From Entomohabitans teleogrylli (lineage in GTDB: Bacteria > Pseudomonadota > Gammaproteobacteria > Enterobacterales > Enterobacteriaceae), in NCBI RefSeq assembly GCF_001484765.1, contig NZ_LLXO01000017.1:62001-126000 (forward strand): a stretch of DNA of 64,000 nucleotides. The letters are read 5' to 3'. A program made the translations under genes and the position numbers. Positions 46,478 to 56,330 of this stretch are shown here, piece by piece (the first letter of the stretch is position 1; the number at the start of each line of letters is the position of its first letter). Below the pieces are notes generated by a model that saw nothing but the letters and a program-made list of their open reading frames with translations, did no database searches and was not told the DNA's origin.

Positions 46478-47581
46478 ATGACGCAACGAGACTATCTACT
46501 GTTAACCCCGGGACCGCTGACCACTTCCCGGACGGTGAAAGAGGCGATGCTGACTGACAGCTGTACCTGGGATGAGGATTACAACATCGCCGTAGTGCAG
46601 GCGATTCGCAGTCAACTGGTCGCACTGGCGAGCGCCGCAGCGGATTATTCGGCGGTACTGCTACAGGGCAGCGGCAGCTACGGCGTGGAGGCCGTGCTGG
46701 GCAGCGCCATCGGCAGCAGTGATAAACTGCTGATCGTTAATAACGGCGCCTATGGCGCGCGTATGGCGGAGATGGCGGCGCTGCTGGGGATCGCGCATCT
46801 GGTGTATGACTGTGGTGAAGTGGCGATGCCGGATATCGCTCACCTGGAAAATCTGTTGCGGCAACACGGGGATATCACCCACGTGGCGATGGTGCACAGT
46901 GAAACCACCACCGGGATGCTGAATCCGCTGGAAGCGGTGTGTCATCTGGTCAAGCGCTACGGCAAAACTCTGGTGATCGATGCCATGAGCAGCTTTGGCG
47001 GCGTTCCGCTGGATGTCGGCGCGCTGGGTATTGATTTTTTGATTAGCTCCGCCAACAAATGTATTCAGGGTGTGCCGGGGTTCGCGTTTATTATCGCCCG
47101 TCGTGAAGCGCTGCAGCGCTGCGCTGGTCGTTCGCGTTCTCTGTCGCTCGACCTGTACGCCCAGTGGCGCTGTATGGAGGATAACGCCGGAAAATGGCGC
47201 TTCACGTCGCCGACCCACACGGTGCTGGCGTTTGCTCAGGCGCTGCGCGAACTGGAACAGGAAGGCGGGATCGCTGCCCGCCACCGGCGCTACTGCGCCA
47301 ACCAGCGCCAACTGGTGGCAGGGATGCGCGCGCTCGGATTCACGACATTGCTGGACGATGCGCTGCAGTCGCCGATCATTACGGCATTTTATTCGCCGCA
47401 GGTAGCGCAGTGGCGTTTCAGCGAGTTTTATCAGCGCCTGAAAGCGCAGGGCTTTGTTATTTACCCCGGAAAAGTCTCCCACAGCGATTGCTTTCGTATT
47501 GGCAATATCGGTGAGGTCTACCCGCAGGACATCAGCGCGCTGCTGGTGGCGGTGGAACGCGCCATGTACTGGAAACAATAA
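46478..47581 (+). CDS. phnW: 2-aminoethylphosphonate:pyruvate aminotransferase PhnW
   Basis: A 367-residue PLP enzyme (class V fold) that converts AEP and pyruvate to phosphonoacetaldehyde and alanine. Family features are [17 protein letters not shown] at the N-terminus, [31 protein letters not shown] and [13 protein letters not shown], with the PLP-binding Lys in [12 protein letters not shown] at about residue 194. GGTGAGGA lies 5-8 nt before the ATG. The downstream gene, phnX, completes the pathway. Cytoplasmic. Confidence 0.95.
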   Translation: MTQRDYLLLTPGPLTTSRTVKEAMLTDSCTWDEDYNIAVVQAIRSQLVALASAAADYSAVLLQGSGSYGVEAVLGSAIGSSDKLLIVNNGAYGARMAEMAALLGIAHLVYDCGEVAMPDIAHLENLLRQHGDITHVAMVHSETTTGMLNPLEAVCHLVKRYGKTLVIDAMSSFGGVPLDVGALGIDFLISSANKCIQGVPGFAFIIARREALQRCAGRSRSLSLDLYAQWRCMEDNAGKWRFTSPTHTVLAFAQALRELEQEGGIAARHRRYCANQRQLVAGMRALGFTTLLDDALQSPIITAFYSPQVAQWRFSEFYQRLKAQGFVIYPGKVSHSDCFRIGNIGEVYPQDISALLVAVERAMYWKQ

Positions 47582-47587
47582 GGAACC

Positions 47588-48400
47588 ATGATGAACAAGG
47601 TAACAGCAGTCATTCTGGACTGGGCGGGCACTACCGTTGATTTCGGCTCCTTTGCCCCGACGCAGATCTTTGTGGAAGCATTTCGCCAGGCATTCGGTGT
47701 AGCCATTACGCTGGAAGAGGCGCGGGTGCCGATGGGACTGGGGAAATGGCAACACATTGAAGCGCTGGGTAAATTGCCTTCAGTGGCGGCGCGCTGGCGT
47801 GAGGCGCTGGGCCGCGATATGACCTCCGCTGATATTGATGCTATCTATGCGGCGTTTATGCCGCTGCAGATTGCCAAAGTGGTGGATTTCGCCGCGTCGA
47901 TCGACGGCGTTAACGATGTGGTGGCGGCGCTACGCCTGCAGGGGATTAAAATCGGCTCCTGCTCCGGCTACCCGCGGGCGGTGATGGAGGCGCTGGCGCC
48001 GGCCGCCGCGCATCACGGCTATACGCCTGATTACTGGGTCGCCACCGACGATCTGGCCGCCGGCGGCCGTCCCGGTCCATGGATGGCGCTACAGAATGTG
48101 ATAGCGCTGGGCGTGGATAGCGTGACGCATTGCGTGAAGGTGGATGATGCGCTGCCGGGAATTGCCGAAGGGCGCAATGCCGGTATGTGGACGGTCGGTC
48201 TGGCGGTATCCGGCAACGAGTTTGGCGCCACCCCGCAAGAGTACCAGAGAATGTCGGCGCAGGAGGTGGCGACTCGTCGCCAGCGGGCAGCGGATAAACT
48301 GTTATCGGCCGGCGCTCATTACGTGGTGGATACCCTGACGGATTTACCTGCGGTTATCGACCAGATCAATCAGCGTCTGGCGCGTGGCGAGCGGCCATAA
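47588..48400 (+). CDS. phnX: Phosphonoacetaldehyde hydrolase PhnX
   Basis: A 270-residue HAD-superfamily phosphonatase that cleaves phosphonoacetaldehyde to acetaldehyde and phosphate. The nucleophile Asp is in [14 protein letters not shown] (about residue 11), the Schiff-base Lys is in [12 protein letters not shown] (about 53-54), and the motif [24 protein letters not shown] contains the acidic Mg-binding pair. It follows phnW by 6 bp. The AEP route of this window is thus complete from uptake to phosphate release. Confidence 0.95.
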   Translation: MMNKVTAVILDWAGTTVDFGSFAPTQIFVEAFRQAFGVAITLEEARVPMGLGKWQHIEALGKLPSVAARWREALGRDMTSADIDAIYAAFMPLQIAKVVDFAASIDGVNDVVAALRLQGIKIGSCSGYPRAVMEALAPAAAHHGYTPDYWVATDDLAAGGRPGPWMALQNVIALGVDSVTHCVKVDDALPGIAEGRNAGMWTVGLAVSGNEFGATPQEYQRMSAQEVATRRQRAADKLLSAGAHYVVDTLTDLPAVIDQINQRLARGERP

Positions 48401-48405
48401 GCGGG

Positions 48406-48434
48406 CAAAAAAAACGACCACCTCCGGTGGTCGT
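48406..48434. terminator. Bidirectional-type terminator between phnX and DUF1471 gene
   Basis: A 9-bp stem ACGACCACC / GGTGGTCGT with a TCC loop. An A8 run on its left gives a U-run for the minus-strand DUF1471 gene, so it ends that transcript best; it also lies just after phnX. Confidence 0.78.
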
Positions 48435-48533
48435 AAGACGAATACAGGGTATCGGACTTTTTCTGGCTGGCGCTGCCGCGAATTTGTTACGGGCGGCGCC
48501 GGGGATGCGGGTAAATGGTCTTTCTGCTGGCGC

Positions 48534-48746
48534 TTATTTAGTCAGTTCTGCGGTCATATGCACGCGGTTACCGGTATAAGCTTCAGTGATCTGGTAGCTG
48601 TCTGCGCCAGCGGCCTGAGCCTGAACGGCGATTTTCGCTTCGGCTTCATCCAGCGTATCGGCAGTTGCGGTTACGCTCTCGGCGAATGCGCCAAAAGACA
48701 GTGCGGAAAGGGTGGCGGCTAAAGCAAAAGTTTTGATGGTGTTCAT
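48534..48746 (-). CDS. DUF1471 periplasmic protein (BhsA/McbA/YjfN family)
   Basis: A 70-residue small secreted protein. The signal peptide MNTIKTFALAATLSALSFGAFA is followed by ESVTATADTLDEAEAKIAVQAQAAGADSYQITEAYTGNRVHMTAELTK-like sequence, typical of DUF1471: a compact alpha/beta domain that ends with a basic-polar strand. Relatives respond to stress, biofilm conditions or metals. GAGGAA precedes ATG 48746; the upstream frame is not credible. Transcribed alone, ending at the terminator 100 bp downstream. Confidence 0.85.
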   Translation of the reverse strand: MNTIKTFALAATLSALSFGAFAESVTATADTLDEAEAKIAVQAQAAGADSYQITEAYTGNRVHMTAELTK

Positions 48747-48879
48747 AATCGTATTCCTCGTCATCGGGTGTTTGTATAAGGCATGTTGCCTTGATGTGAT
48801 AAATGTTAGACCCGTGGCGTGGAAATGAAAATCGAAAAACATTGCGCTTCTTTGTCAAAAATATTGATGTTTTTCTGGA

Positions 48880-49069
48880 GCAAAAAAAACCACTGCGTAG
48901 CAGTGGTTGAGACTGATGATAATCCTCATCTTATTTGCGAACTTACAGATATCGCCAGATAAAAAATAAGGAAAATCAATTTATTGATTTTCGGCTGATA
49001 ACCGCAAAAGAGGAAAAATCACGCTTTTTCCTCTTTTGTTCACCGTTGAGCCACTGCGTAGCAGTGGCT
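48880..49069. repeat. Cluster of four hairpins downstream of fdnI
   Basis: Four perfect inverted repeats in 190 bp: AACCACTGC/GCAGTGGTT (48888-48908), GAAAATCAAT/ATTGATTTTC (48971-48992), a 14-bp stem CAAAAGAGGAAAAA/TTTTTCCTCTTTTG (49005-49038) and AGCCACTGC/GCAGTGGCT (49049-49069). The first and last share CCACTGCGTAGCAGTGG. The first also has an A8 run at its left, giving a minus-strand terminator for fdnGHI. Confidence 0.8.
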
Positions 49070-49090
49070 GAATGGGGCAAGACGTAGTGA

Positions 49091-49744
49091 TTATGCCTGC
49101 GTCTTCTCTTGCCGGGCTTCCTGCGCTTCGACCTTGCGGTACCAGCGTGGGTGGTGCTTGCGCGCCCAGCGGCGGCTGACCTTACCTTCGATCATGCCTT
49201 TAATCGAACCTTTCACCCAGAACGCCATATAGATATGAATGAGGATGGCGTGGATCAAAATAATCGCTGAGGTGGCGTGGATCAGCAGGCTCCAGCGAAT
49301 CAGGCTCGGCGAGAACAGGTGAGCGAAGTACGGGCGCCAGATAATCACGCCGGTCACCAGCAGCACAAAAATCATGCTCATGATGGACCAGAACATCATC
49401 TTCTGGCCGGCATTATATTTACCGACATCCGCCACTTTGTGCTCATTGCCTTTCAGGACCTCGACAATGCCCTTCACCCAGGGAATATCCTCTTTATCCG
49501 GGATGTTGTGGCGCACGAAGCGCACAAACATGAACATCAGCGCCACGAAAATCAGCACCCCGAAGAATGGGTGCAGAATGCGCCCCATCTGCGGGGTACC
49601 GAAAGTTTCCGTCAGCCACTGCAGGGTCGGGAAAAACAGGGCGATCCCGGACAGAGAAACCAGGAAAAAGCAGATCACGACCGTCCAGTGACAGGCCCGG
49701 TCGATGAACTTTGTCCGGACGATCATTTTGCTTTGTTTACTCAT
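49091..49744 (-). CDS. fdnI: Formate dehydrogenase-N cytochrome b556 subunit FdnI
   Basis: A 217-residue inner-membrane cytochrome, the same length as E. coli FdnI. It anchors the complex and passes electrons to menaquinone. Four membrane helices are visible; haem-ligand histidines lie in ACHWTVV, RILHPFF and the segment [19 protein letters not shown]. The sequence is closer to FdnI ([39 protein letters not shown]) than to FdoI. The start MSKQSK at 49744 is chosen; it overlaps fdnH by 8 bp. Last gene of fdnGHI. Confidence 0.95.
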   Translation of the reverse strand: MSKQSKMIVRTKFIDRACHWTVVICFFLVSLSGIALFFPTLQWLTETFGTPQMGRILHPFFGVLIFVALMFMFVRFVRHNIPDKEDIPWVKGIVEVLKGNEHKVADVGKYNAGQKMMFWSIMSMIFVLLVTGVIIWRPYFAHLFSPSLIRWSLLIHATSAIILIHAILIHIYMAFWVKGSIKGMIEGKVSRRWARKHHPRWYRKVEAQEARQEKTQA

Positions 49745-50624
49745 GGTGTTCCTCCTCCTCGTCGTCATCCACTTCCTTGTTCGGACCGATCCCCACATAG
49801 TGGAAAATCAGCCCGGCGAAGGTGGCGATAAAGCCGGCGGCGGAAAGGGGCTTGAGAATACCTTTCCACAGGTTGACCGGGGTATCGATCTGCGGATCTT
49901 TCGGCAGACCGTGATACAGCTCCGGCTGGTCGGCGTGGTGCAGCACGTAGATAACGTGTGTACCGCCAACGCCCTGCGGATCGTACAGCCCGGCGTTCTG
50001 ATAGCCGCGCCTTTTCAGCTTCGCGACCCGCTCTTCGGCCACATCCAGCATCGCCTTTTTGGTGCCAAAATGGATGGCGCCGGTCGGGCAAGTCTTAACG
50101 CAGGCCGGCTCCTGGCCGACGCTGACCCGGTCAACGCACAGGGTGCATTTGTACACCCGGTTGTCTTTCGGGTTGAGACGCGGAATATTGAACGGGCAGC
50201 CGGCGATGCAGTAGCCGCAGCCGATACAGTGCTCGGACTGGAAATCGACGATGCCGTTGGCGTACTGAATAATCGCCCCCGCGGAAGGACAGGCCTTCAG
50301 ACAGCCGGGATCGGTGCAGTGCATACAGCCGTCTTTGCGGATCAGCCACTCCAGCTTGCCGTGCTCGTGGGTTTCGCTAAAGCGCATCACCGTCCAGGAC
50401 TTGGCGCTCAGGTCTGCCGGGTTATCGTATACCCCCACACAGTGGCCCACTTCATCGCGGATATCGTTCCACTCCGAACAGGCCACCTGACAGGCTTTAC
50501 AGCCTATACAGGTGGAAACGTCGATAAGCTTGGCGACTTCTTCTTTGTCGTCACGCACCTGCGGCGGCGGCGTAATGCCGTTGGTGGCGGAACGTTTGAT
50601 AATGTCTTGAGATTGCATGGACAT
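49737..50624 (-). CDS. fdnH: Formate dehydrogenase-N iron-sulfur subunit FdnH
   Basis: A 295-residue ferredoxin-like subunit with four [4Fe-4S] cluster-binding cysteine sets: [37 protein letters not shown] and [11 protein letters not shown] with CVKTCP. A C-terminal membrane helix (about 255-278) anchors it. It carries electrons from FdnG to FdnI. It starts 12 bp after fdnG and overlaps fdnI by 8 bp. Confidence 0.95.
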   Translation of the reverse strand: MSMQSQDIIKRSATNGITPPPQVRDDKEEVAKLIDVSTCIGCKACQVACSEWNDIRDEVGHCVGVYDNPADLSAKSWTVMRFSETHEHGKLEWLIRKDGCMHCTDPGCLKACPSAGAIIQYANGIVDFQSEHCIGCGYCIAGCPFNIPRLNPKDNRVYKCTLCVDRVSVGQEPACVKTCPTGAIHFGTKKAMLDVAEERVAKLKRRGYQNAGLYDPQGVGGTHVIYVLHHADQPELYHGLPKDPQIDTPVNLWKGILKPLSAAGFIATFAGLIFHYVGIGPNKEVDDDEEEEHHE

Positions 50625-50635
50625 GATTCGCTCCT

Positions 50636-53600
50636 TTACGCCTTCTCGATGTTAACCAGGAACGCCTTGTACTCCGGCGTCTGCGAGTTGGCGTCACCTA
50701 CCGGCGGCGTCAGCGTGTTAGCCAGGTAACCCTTGCGCGCCGTCCCCTCAAAGCCCCAGTGAATCGGGATACCGACGGTTTCCACCGCGGTGCCGTCCAC
50801 CATCAGGGTCTGCAGGCGCGATGTCACCACCGCTACCGCGCGAATAAATCCGCGCTTGCTGCTGACGGTGACTTTGTCGCCGTTGGCTATCCCTTTGGCC
50901 TTCGCCAGCGTTTCGCTGATTTCCACGAACTGCTCCGGCTGGACGATGGCGTTAAGACGCGCATGTTTAGTCCAGGTGTGGAAATGCTCCGTCAGACGGT
51001 ATGTGGTACCGACATACGGGAAGCTCTGGCGATCGCCGATACGCCGGGCATCTTCGGCGAAGATACGCGCCGCCGGGTTGGAGACTACGTTCGGGTGCAG
51101 CGGGTTGGTGCCCAGCGGCGTTTCGAACGGCTCATAGTGTTCCGGGAACGGCCCTTCCGCCATTTTGTCGATGGCGAACAGACGTCCCAGCCCTTCCGGC
51201 TGCATGATAAATGGCCCGGTACCGCTGCCTGGCGCGGCGGTGTTGTAATCGGGAATATCGTTCCCCACCCACTTGCTGCCGTTCCACTCAATGAGCATGC
51301 GCGATTTATCCCAGGGTTTCCCCATCGGATCGGCGGAGGCGCGGTTGTAGATGATGCGGCGGTTCAGCGGCCACGCCCACGACCAGCCCAGCGTGTTGCC
51401 AAGACCAGACGGATCGCTGTTATCGCGATTCGCCATCTGGTTACCCGCCTGCGTCCAGCTACCGGCGTAGATCCAGCAGGCGGAGGCGGTAGAACCGTCG
51501 TCGCGCAGCAGGGCGAACGAGTTCAACAGATCGCCTTTTTTGGCCAGCAGATTGCCATTGGTATCATACAGATCGGCCAGGGCGACGCCGTTGTTTTCCT
51601 TCGCCACTTCTTCCGATTCCGGATGGTGCGGCTGCTTGTAATCCCAGCTCATGCGCATCAGCGGTTCCACGCCTTTGCCCCCTTCGCGCTGATACAAATC
51701 GCGCAGCTTGTACAGCAGGGCGGCGAGGATTTGACCGTCGGTGATCGCTTCACCCGGCGGGTCGCCGGCTTTCCAGTGCCACTGTAGCCAGCGTCCGGAG
51801 TTGGCGATCGAGCCGTCTTCTTCCGCAAAGCAGGTGGAAGGCAGGCGGAAAACTTCCGTCTGAATCTCCGATGGATCAACGTCGTTCATTTCGCCGTGGT
51901 TTTGCCAGAAGTTACTGGTTTCAGTAACTAACGGATCGACCACTATCAGGTATTTCAGCTTACTCAGGCGTTTGACAACGTTGTTTTTATCCGGGAAGGA
52001 CGCCACCGGGTTAAAGCCCTGACAGATGTAGCCGTTGACCAGACCGCGATCCATCATGTCGAAATACTTCAGGACATCGTAGGGCTGGTCCCACTTCGGC
52101 AGCCAGTCAAAACCCCACTGGTTCTCTTTCTGCGCTGCGTCGCCGTAGAAGGATTTCATCAGGCTGACGAAGAACTTCGGATAGTTACTCCAGTAGTTGA
52201 CCTGGCCCGGCAGCGTCGCTTTCGGCGTACTGGTGGCAAGGTAAGTATCAAGACTGGTCTGCTTATCCGACGGCAGGGTCAGGTAACCCGGCAGACTGGT
52301 GGACAATAGCCCCAGGTCGGTAAGCCCCTGAATGTTGGAGTGCCCGCGCAAGGCGTTAACGCCGCCGCCGGCCATCCCCATGTTGCCCAGCAGCAACTGG
52401 ATCATCGCCATGGTACGGATGTTCTGGGCGCCCACGGTGTGCTGCGTCCAGCCCAGCGCGTACAGGAACGTGGCAGTCCTGTCAGCCGCACTGGTTGTGG
52501 CGAGAATTTCGCAGACTTTCAGGAACTCTGCCTGCGGGGTACCGCAGATTCTCTCCACCATCTCCGGGGTATAGCGGGAGACGTGTTGTTTCAGTAGATT
52601 CCAGACACAGCGCGGATGCTGCAGCGTTTCATCGCGCAGCGCATAGCCGTCTTCGCCGAACTGGTAGTTCCAGCTGGTTTTATCGTACTGGCGTTTTTCC
52701 GCGTTATAGCCGCTGAACAGGCCGTCTTCAAAGCTGAAGTCGTCACGCACCAGCAGACTGGCGTTGGTGTAATGCCGCACATATTCTGATTGAATTTTAT
52801 TGTTTTCAATCAGATACAGCATAACGCCCGACAGGAAAGTAATGTCGGTACCGGAACGGATCGGCACATACAGGTCCGCCACCGAGGCGGTTCGCGTGAA
52901 ACGCGGATCGACAACGATAAGCGTCGCGTCGTTGTTGTTTTTGGCTTCCATCGCCCAGCGGAATCCCACCGGATGCGCTTCAGCGGCGTTGCCGCCCATC
53001 ACGACCACGACGTTGGCGTTTTTGATATCCACCCAGTGGTTGGTCATCGCACCGCGACCAAATGTTGGAGCAAGACTTGCTACCGTTGGTCCGTGTCAGA
53101 CGCGCGCCTGGTTGTCTACCGCCAGCATACCCAGCGAGCGGGCAAATTTTTGGGTCAGCATCCCGGATTCGTTACTGGCCGCTGACGCGCACAGCATCCC
53201 GGTGGACAGCCAACGGTTAACCGTGGTGCCCTGTTCGTTCTGTTCAACGAAGTTGGCGTCGCGGTCGTCTTTCATCAGACGCGCGATACGGGTAAGGGCG
53301 TCATCCCAGGAGAGGCGCTGCCATTTGTCAGAGCCCGGCGCCCGGTATTCCGGATAGCGCAGGCGTCCTTCACTGTGTACGTAGTCCAGCAGGCCGGCCC
53401 CTTTCGGGCACAGCGCGCCGCGGCTGACCGGATGGTCCGGATCGCCTTCTACGTGGAAAATTGCCGATTTGGCGTTCATCGCGCCGTCACCCAGGCTGTA
53501 CATCAACAGCCCACAGCCTACGGAACAATAGGTACAGGTGTTACGGGTCTCTTTGGACCGCAGTAATTTATATTCGCGCACCCCTGCCAGCGCAGCACCG

Positions 53601-53683
53601 GGGGCAAACCCCAGCGCAGCGACGGTTGTACCTGCCATTCCGCCGGCGCAGATCCGGAAAAATTGTCTGCGACTGACGTTCAT
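50636..53683 (-). CDS. fdnG: Formate dehydrogenase-N catalytic subunit FdnG (selenoprotein)
   Basis: A 1015-residue molybdopterin selenoenzyme that oxidises formate on the periplasmic side during nitrate respiration. The Tat signal SRRQFFR begins at residue 4. The [4Fe-4S] cysteines are in [14 protein letters not shown] and CPKG. Codon 196 is an in-frame TGA (53098-53096), exactly the selenocysteine position of E. coli FdnG, followed by [21 protein letters not shown]-type sequence. Reading through this TGA gives 1015 codons, the E. coli length. A SECIS-like hairpin follows the TGA. GAGGGAAG precedes the ATG. The sequence is not a frameshift. Confidence 0.96.
53056..53098 (-). promoter_or_regulatory. 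UGA selenocysteine codon and SECIS hairpin in fdnG
   Basis: On the minus strand the TGA at 53098-53096 is followed within 6 nt by GACCAA, an apical hairpin AGCAA-GTC-TTGCT and the closing TTTGGTC. This is the bacterial SECIS layout, with a stem-loop directly after the UGA that is bound by SelB. Confidence 0.88.
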
Positions 53684-54570
53684 TGCTTCCCTCTTTGATT
53701 TATGGCGTTAATCGGCGCGAAAATAACAGTCAGGGCAGTTTAAATATTGCCTGAAATCAAACTATGTGGAAATAAAACTAAAAATAACCTTAATTGAGTA
53801 GTTATTTAACATTTTAAATAACTCTAAAGAGGTGCTTTTTTAATCAATTCAGATAATTTTTCGGGCAATAACAGGAATAAGAAAGTTCAGAGCGTGGAAA
53901 TATTTTCAAGGGACGTTGGATTATTCTATACCCTATATCAGAAATTTTTCCTGGTTTTCAGACTGACATAATTTTATAGTCGTTGAGTTATTATCATTAC
54001 CTTGAAAAGTAAAGTAATTTTTTTTGTAAAAAATACATGGCAAGCGACACGGGGCGGGGTATGCTTTTCTGGCAAGCGAATAAACCGATGCTCAACAACG
54101 CTGTGCATGATTATTCGGTGGCGATTGAATGAAAAAACACGATGATAACCATTGCCGATATGTTTACGGCAACGTGGAGCCGCGCTGATAATCCACAGCG
54201 TCACGGCCTGTGACTTATTACTTCACCAGGTTCCGGGGGAGAGCTACCGGAAAATAAGCGTGAAAAAGCTCCCGGACCATGGGGGAACGGAACGACGCCA
54301 TTTTTGTTGCGCAATATGACGCTATTGCCGACGCTCAGCAGGAGAATGAGTCCATCGTTGGCGGGTTTTTTGATCGCCAGATAGCCCGGCCGGGCATTGT
54401 GGCGGGCGGTCTATTCCCAAAACAGGCCCTGTAGCCACTATGCCGAATGTCTGTGATCCTCCTGCGAATAGTCGTTGCCACTTTAATGGTAGAATATGAT
54501 GAAAATGGTTATCTTTATCATTTAAGAGCAAAGGGATGGCGGTATTGATCAGGTGGCTGACAGGGGATAG
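53684..54570. promoter_or_regulatory. fdnGHI upstream region
   Basis: About 890 bp without a confident gene. Near fdnG, TTGCCTGAAATCAA (53747-53760) is a weak FNR-box candidate with two mismatches in its left half. A perfect 10-bp inverted repeat AGTTATTTAA/TTAAATAACT with a CATT loop lies at 53800-53823. A plus-strand 51-codon frame at 54279-54434 has protein-like sequence but no ribosome-binding site, possibly a remnant. Confidence 0.45.
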
Positions 54571-55385
54571 GTGTGGGTTGCTCTGGTTTGCACTGCCCTG
54601 GCGCGCCCGGCGCTGGAAACCGTGGGACCGACGCTGGCAGGTAGCGGTTCCGGGTATTATGACTTTATTCGTTATCAGGTGAGTTCCGAAGACGGCGCGC
54701 GCCTTTGTCGCATCTGGCTGGCGTTATCGGCCCGCCCGGGGTTTTCCGGTGGCTGGACGGAAACGCGGTGGCGGCGGCCCTGTCAGAACCATTGATGGCG
54801 CAGCTTGCCCGGCATAATCCTCGGTACTGGTGGCCGTGGATTATCAGACCGACCTGCCTTTTGATGTTGTGGCGCGCGCTGGACTATACGCCGTCGAATG
54901 GCGCGGCCGTCGCGACGCCCGACCCAACGAGCCGTGGACGACAAACCGGCGGGAGTGTTGCGTTTCGCACGCTGCTGCATAACAAAGTACTTCCCTGGGT
55001 TAACCGCCAGAATGTTAGTTTGTGGGGCCACGCGTGGGGCGGATGATTTGTTCTGGAGACCTTCTTTACCGGCAGCGAGGATTTCAGCGCCTTTTATGCG
55101 GCCAGTCCGTCGTTGAACTGGGATAATCAGCGCCTGCTGCGCCGCTATCCTCATCTTTCCACGGTCCGGATGGCAGGTAAAACGCGGGTGATCGCCGGGG
55201 GCGATGGCGTCAGCGATCAAGCTGACCATCACAAGGACGCGTCCCCTCTGGCGCTGGTAAAACAACTATGGGATGCCGGAGTTAATGCCCGGCGGCGGAT
55301 CTATCCGGGCCTCAGCCATGGGCCGATGTTCCGGGCATCTCTGCTGGATGCATTGAAAAAGAATCTGCCGGACGCGGATAAATAA
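54571..55385 (+). pseudogene. Degraded IroE/Fes-type alpha/beta-hydrolase (siderophore esterase-like)
   Basis: Pieces in different frames restore an IroE-like esterase: a signal-like start, GSGYYDFIRYQVSSEDGARL, a frameshift near 54735, LDGNAVAAALSEPLMAQLARHNP, a second frameshift, SVLVAVDYQTDLPFDVVARA, further disruption, then NRQNVSLWGHAWGG, a TGA at 55044-55046 and FVLETFFTGSEDFSAFYAAS. The end LSHGPMFRASLLDALKKNLPD has the family His motif. In active enzymes the nucleophile elbow is GHSYGG; here it is GHAWGG, so the catalytic Ser is lost. At least two frameshifts plus a stop show decay. No other siderophore gene is nearby. Confidence 0.8.
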
Positions 55386-55850
55386 AGCTGCCAACAGTGT
55401 GCCGCCTGGCCGCTGGTATGGTCTTCAGCACCATGATTTGCTATGGGACTATGGGGTGGTGCCCAAATACCGGGTTGCGCATGGGAATGCCTTACGGGTT
55501 GTATTCTTAATTCATGGTCGAAAGTCAGAACCCAGGCATATCATTGCGGGGAATAATAGCCATTATATCAATTCTGTGGATAATTATGGGTGGGTTTTCT
55601 TATTTCAGGAACGGATTATATATATTGCATTGATGAATTTAATTCTGTTTAATGGCTAATGCGTTTTTTAAGCTTTTTCGCGCCAGAGCTATACGTTTTT
55701 TTCTGATTCTGGCAGGCGTAATGGTATTCGTGATGTATTGTTTCAGAGCTTTACTTATAATGGCGTGAATCAAAAAGACACGGAATGTTATCCTACTGAT
55801 ATATTCTTTTTTCTTTTCCAATAAAGAAAGTAGATATTAGAGAAAAATAC
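55386..55850. other. AT-rich region upstream of lipoprotein operon
   Basis: About 465 bp without a supported gene. The part 55560-55850 is AT-rich and should hold the promoter of the lipoprotein and coiled-coil operon. Frames on both strands lack ribosome-binding sites. Confidence 0.4.
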
Positions 55851-56330
55851 ATGGATAGAGTAAATAATTTTTTCACTTTTAAAGTATTAAGTGGTTTTGT
55901 CCTTGCCGGAACCGTTTTGCTTGGCGGCTGCCAGTCCGAAAGCGCCAGTAAAGCCGTTCCCCTGGTGCCGACGACGACACCTGTTACTATCCCCAGCCAG
56001 CCCGCACCCGCGGTGAATCGCCCGGCGGTCAATACCGGCAGTGATTCCTCAGCCGACATTTCGGCAAATAATCGCGGCAGTCTGAATATTTGCCAGAGTG
56101 AACTGGCGACCCTGCAAAAAGTCAGCCCCAAAACTTACGCCGCGAAAAAGGCTCAGTTTGAAAACCTGCTGCGCACTGCCTCTCTGTATACCACGGTGCG
56201 CGGTGATATTAATGGCAGCACAAAAGAGACGCTGGATGCGCTTTACAAATATAAAACAAATCAGATTTGTAGCTCAATTGCCAATGCGGTCATGGAAGGC
56301 TTAATTCGTAAAGGGGAGAGTATCAAGTGA
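55851..56330 (+). CDS. Small lipoprotein, first gene of the coiled-coil/FKBP operon
   Basis: A 159-residue predicted lipoprotein. The signal sequence ends VLLGGC (lipobox LGGC at about residue 27). A Pro/Thr/Val-rich linker (about 33-70) leads to a helical domain with cysteines in NICQSEL and NQICSSI, 59 residues apart. The domain aligns without gaps to the lipoprotein at 26301-26741, sharing Tyr, Ala, Val, Gly-Ser, Thr, Lys and Asn positions, so the two are paralogues. The stop codon overlaps the probable GTG start of the giant coiled-coil gene (GTGA), which suggests joint expression and function. No known family recognised. Confidence 0.82.
   Translation: MDRVNNFFTFKVLSGFVLAGTVLLGGCQSESASKAVPLVPTTTPVTIPSQPAPAVNRPAVNTGSDSSADISANNRGSLNICQSELATLQKVSPKTYAAKKAQFENLLRTASLYTTVRGDINGSTKETLDALYKYKTNQICSSIANAVMEGLIRKGESIK

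Noticed and set aside
50636-53683. fdnG as two separate genes or a nonsense mutant
   Set aside because: The single in-frame TGA is at codon 196, the known selenocysteine site, with a SECIS hairpin, and total length equals E. coli FdnG.
53800-53823. Inverted repeat AGTTATTTAA/TTAAATAACT as a NarL or FNR site
   Set aside because: Does not match either consensus convincingly; left as an unexplained repeat.
54279-54434. 51-codon plus-strand frame
   Set aside because: Protein-like sequence but no ribosome-binding site and no family recognised; kept only as a possible remnant.
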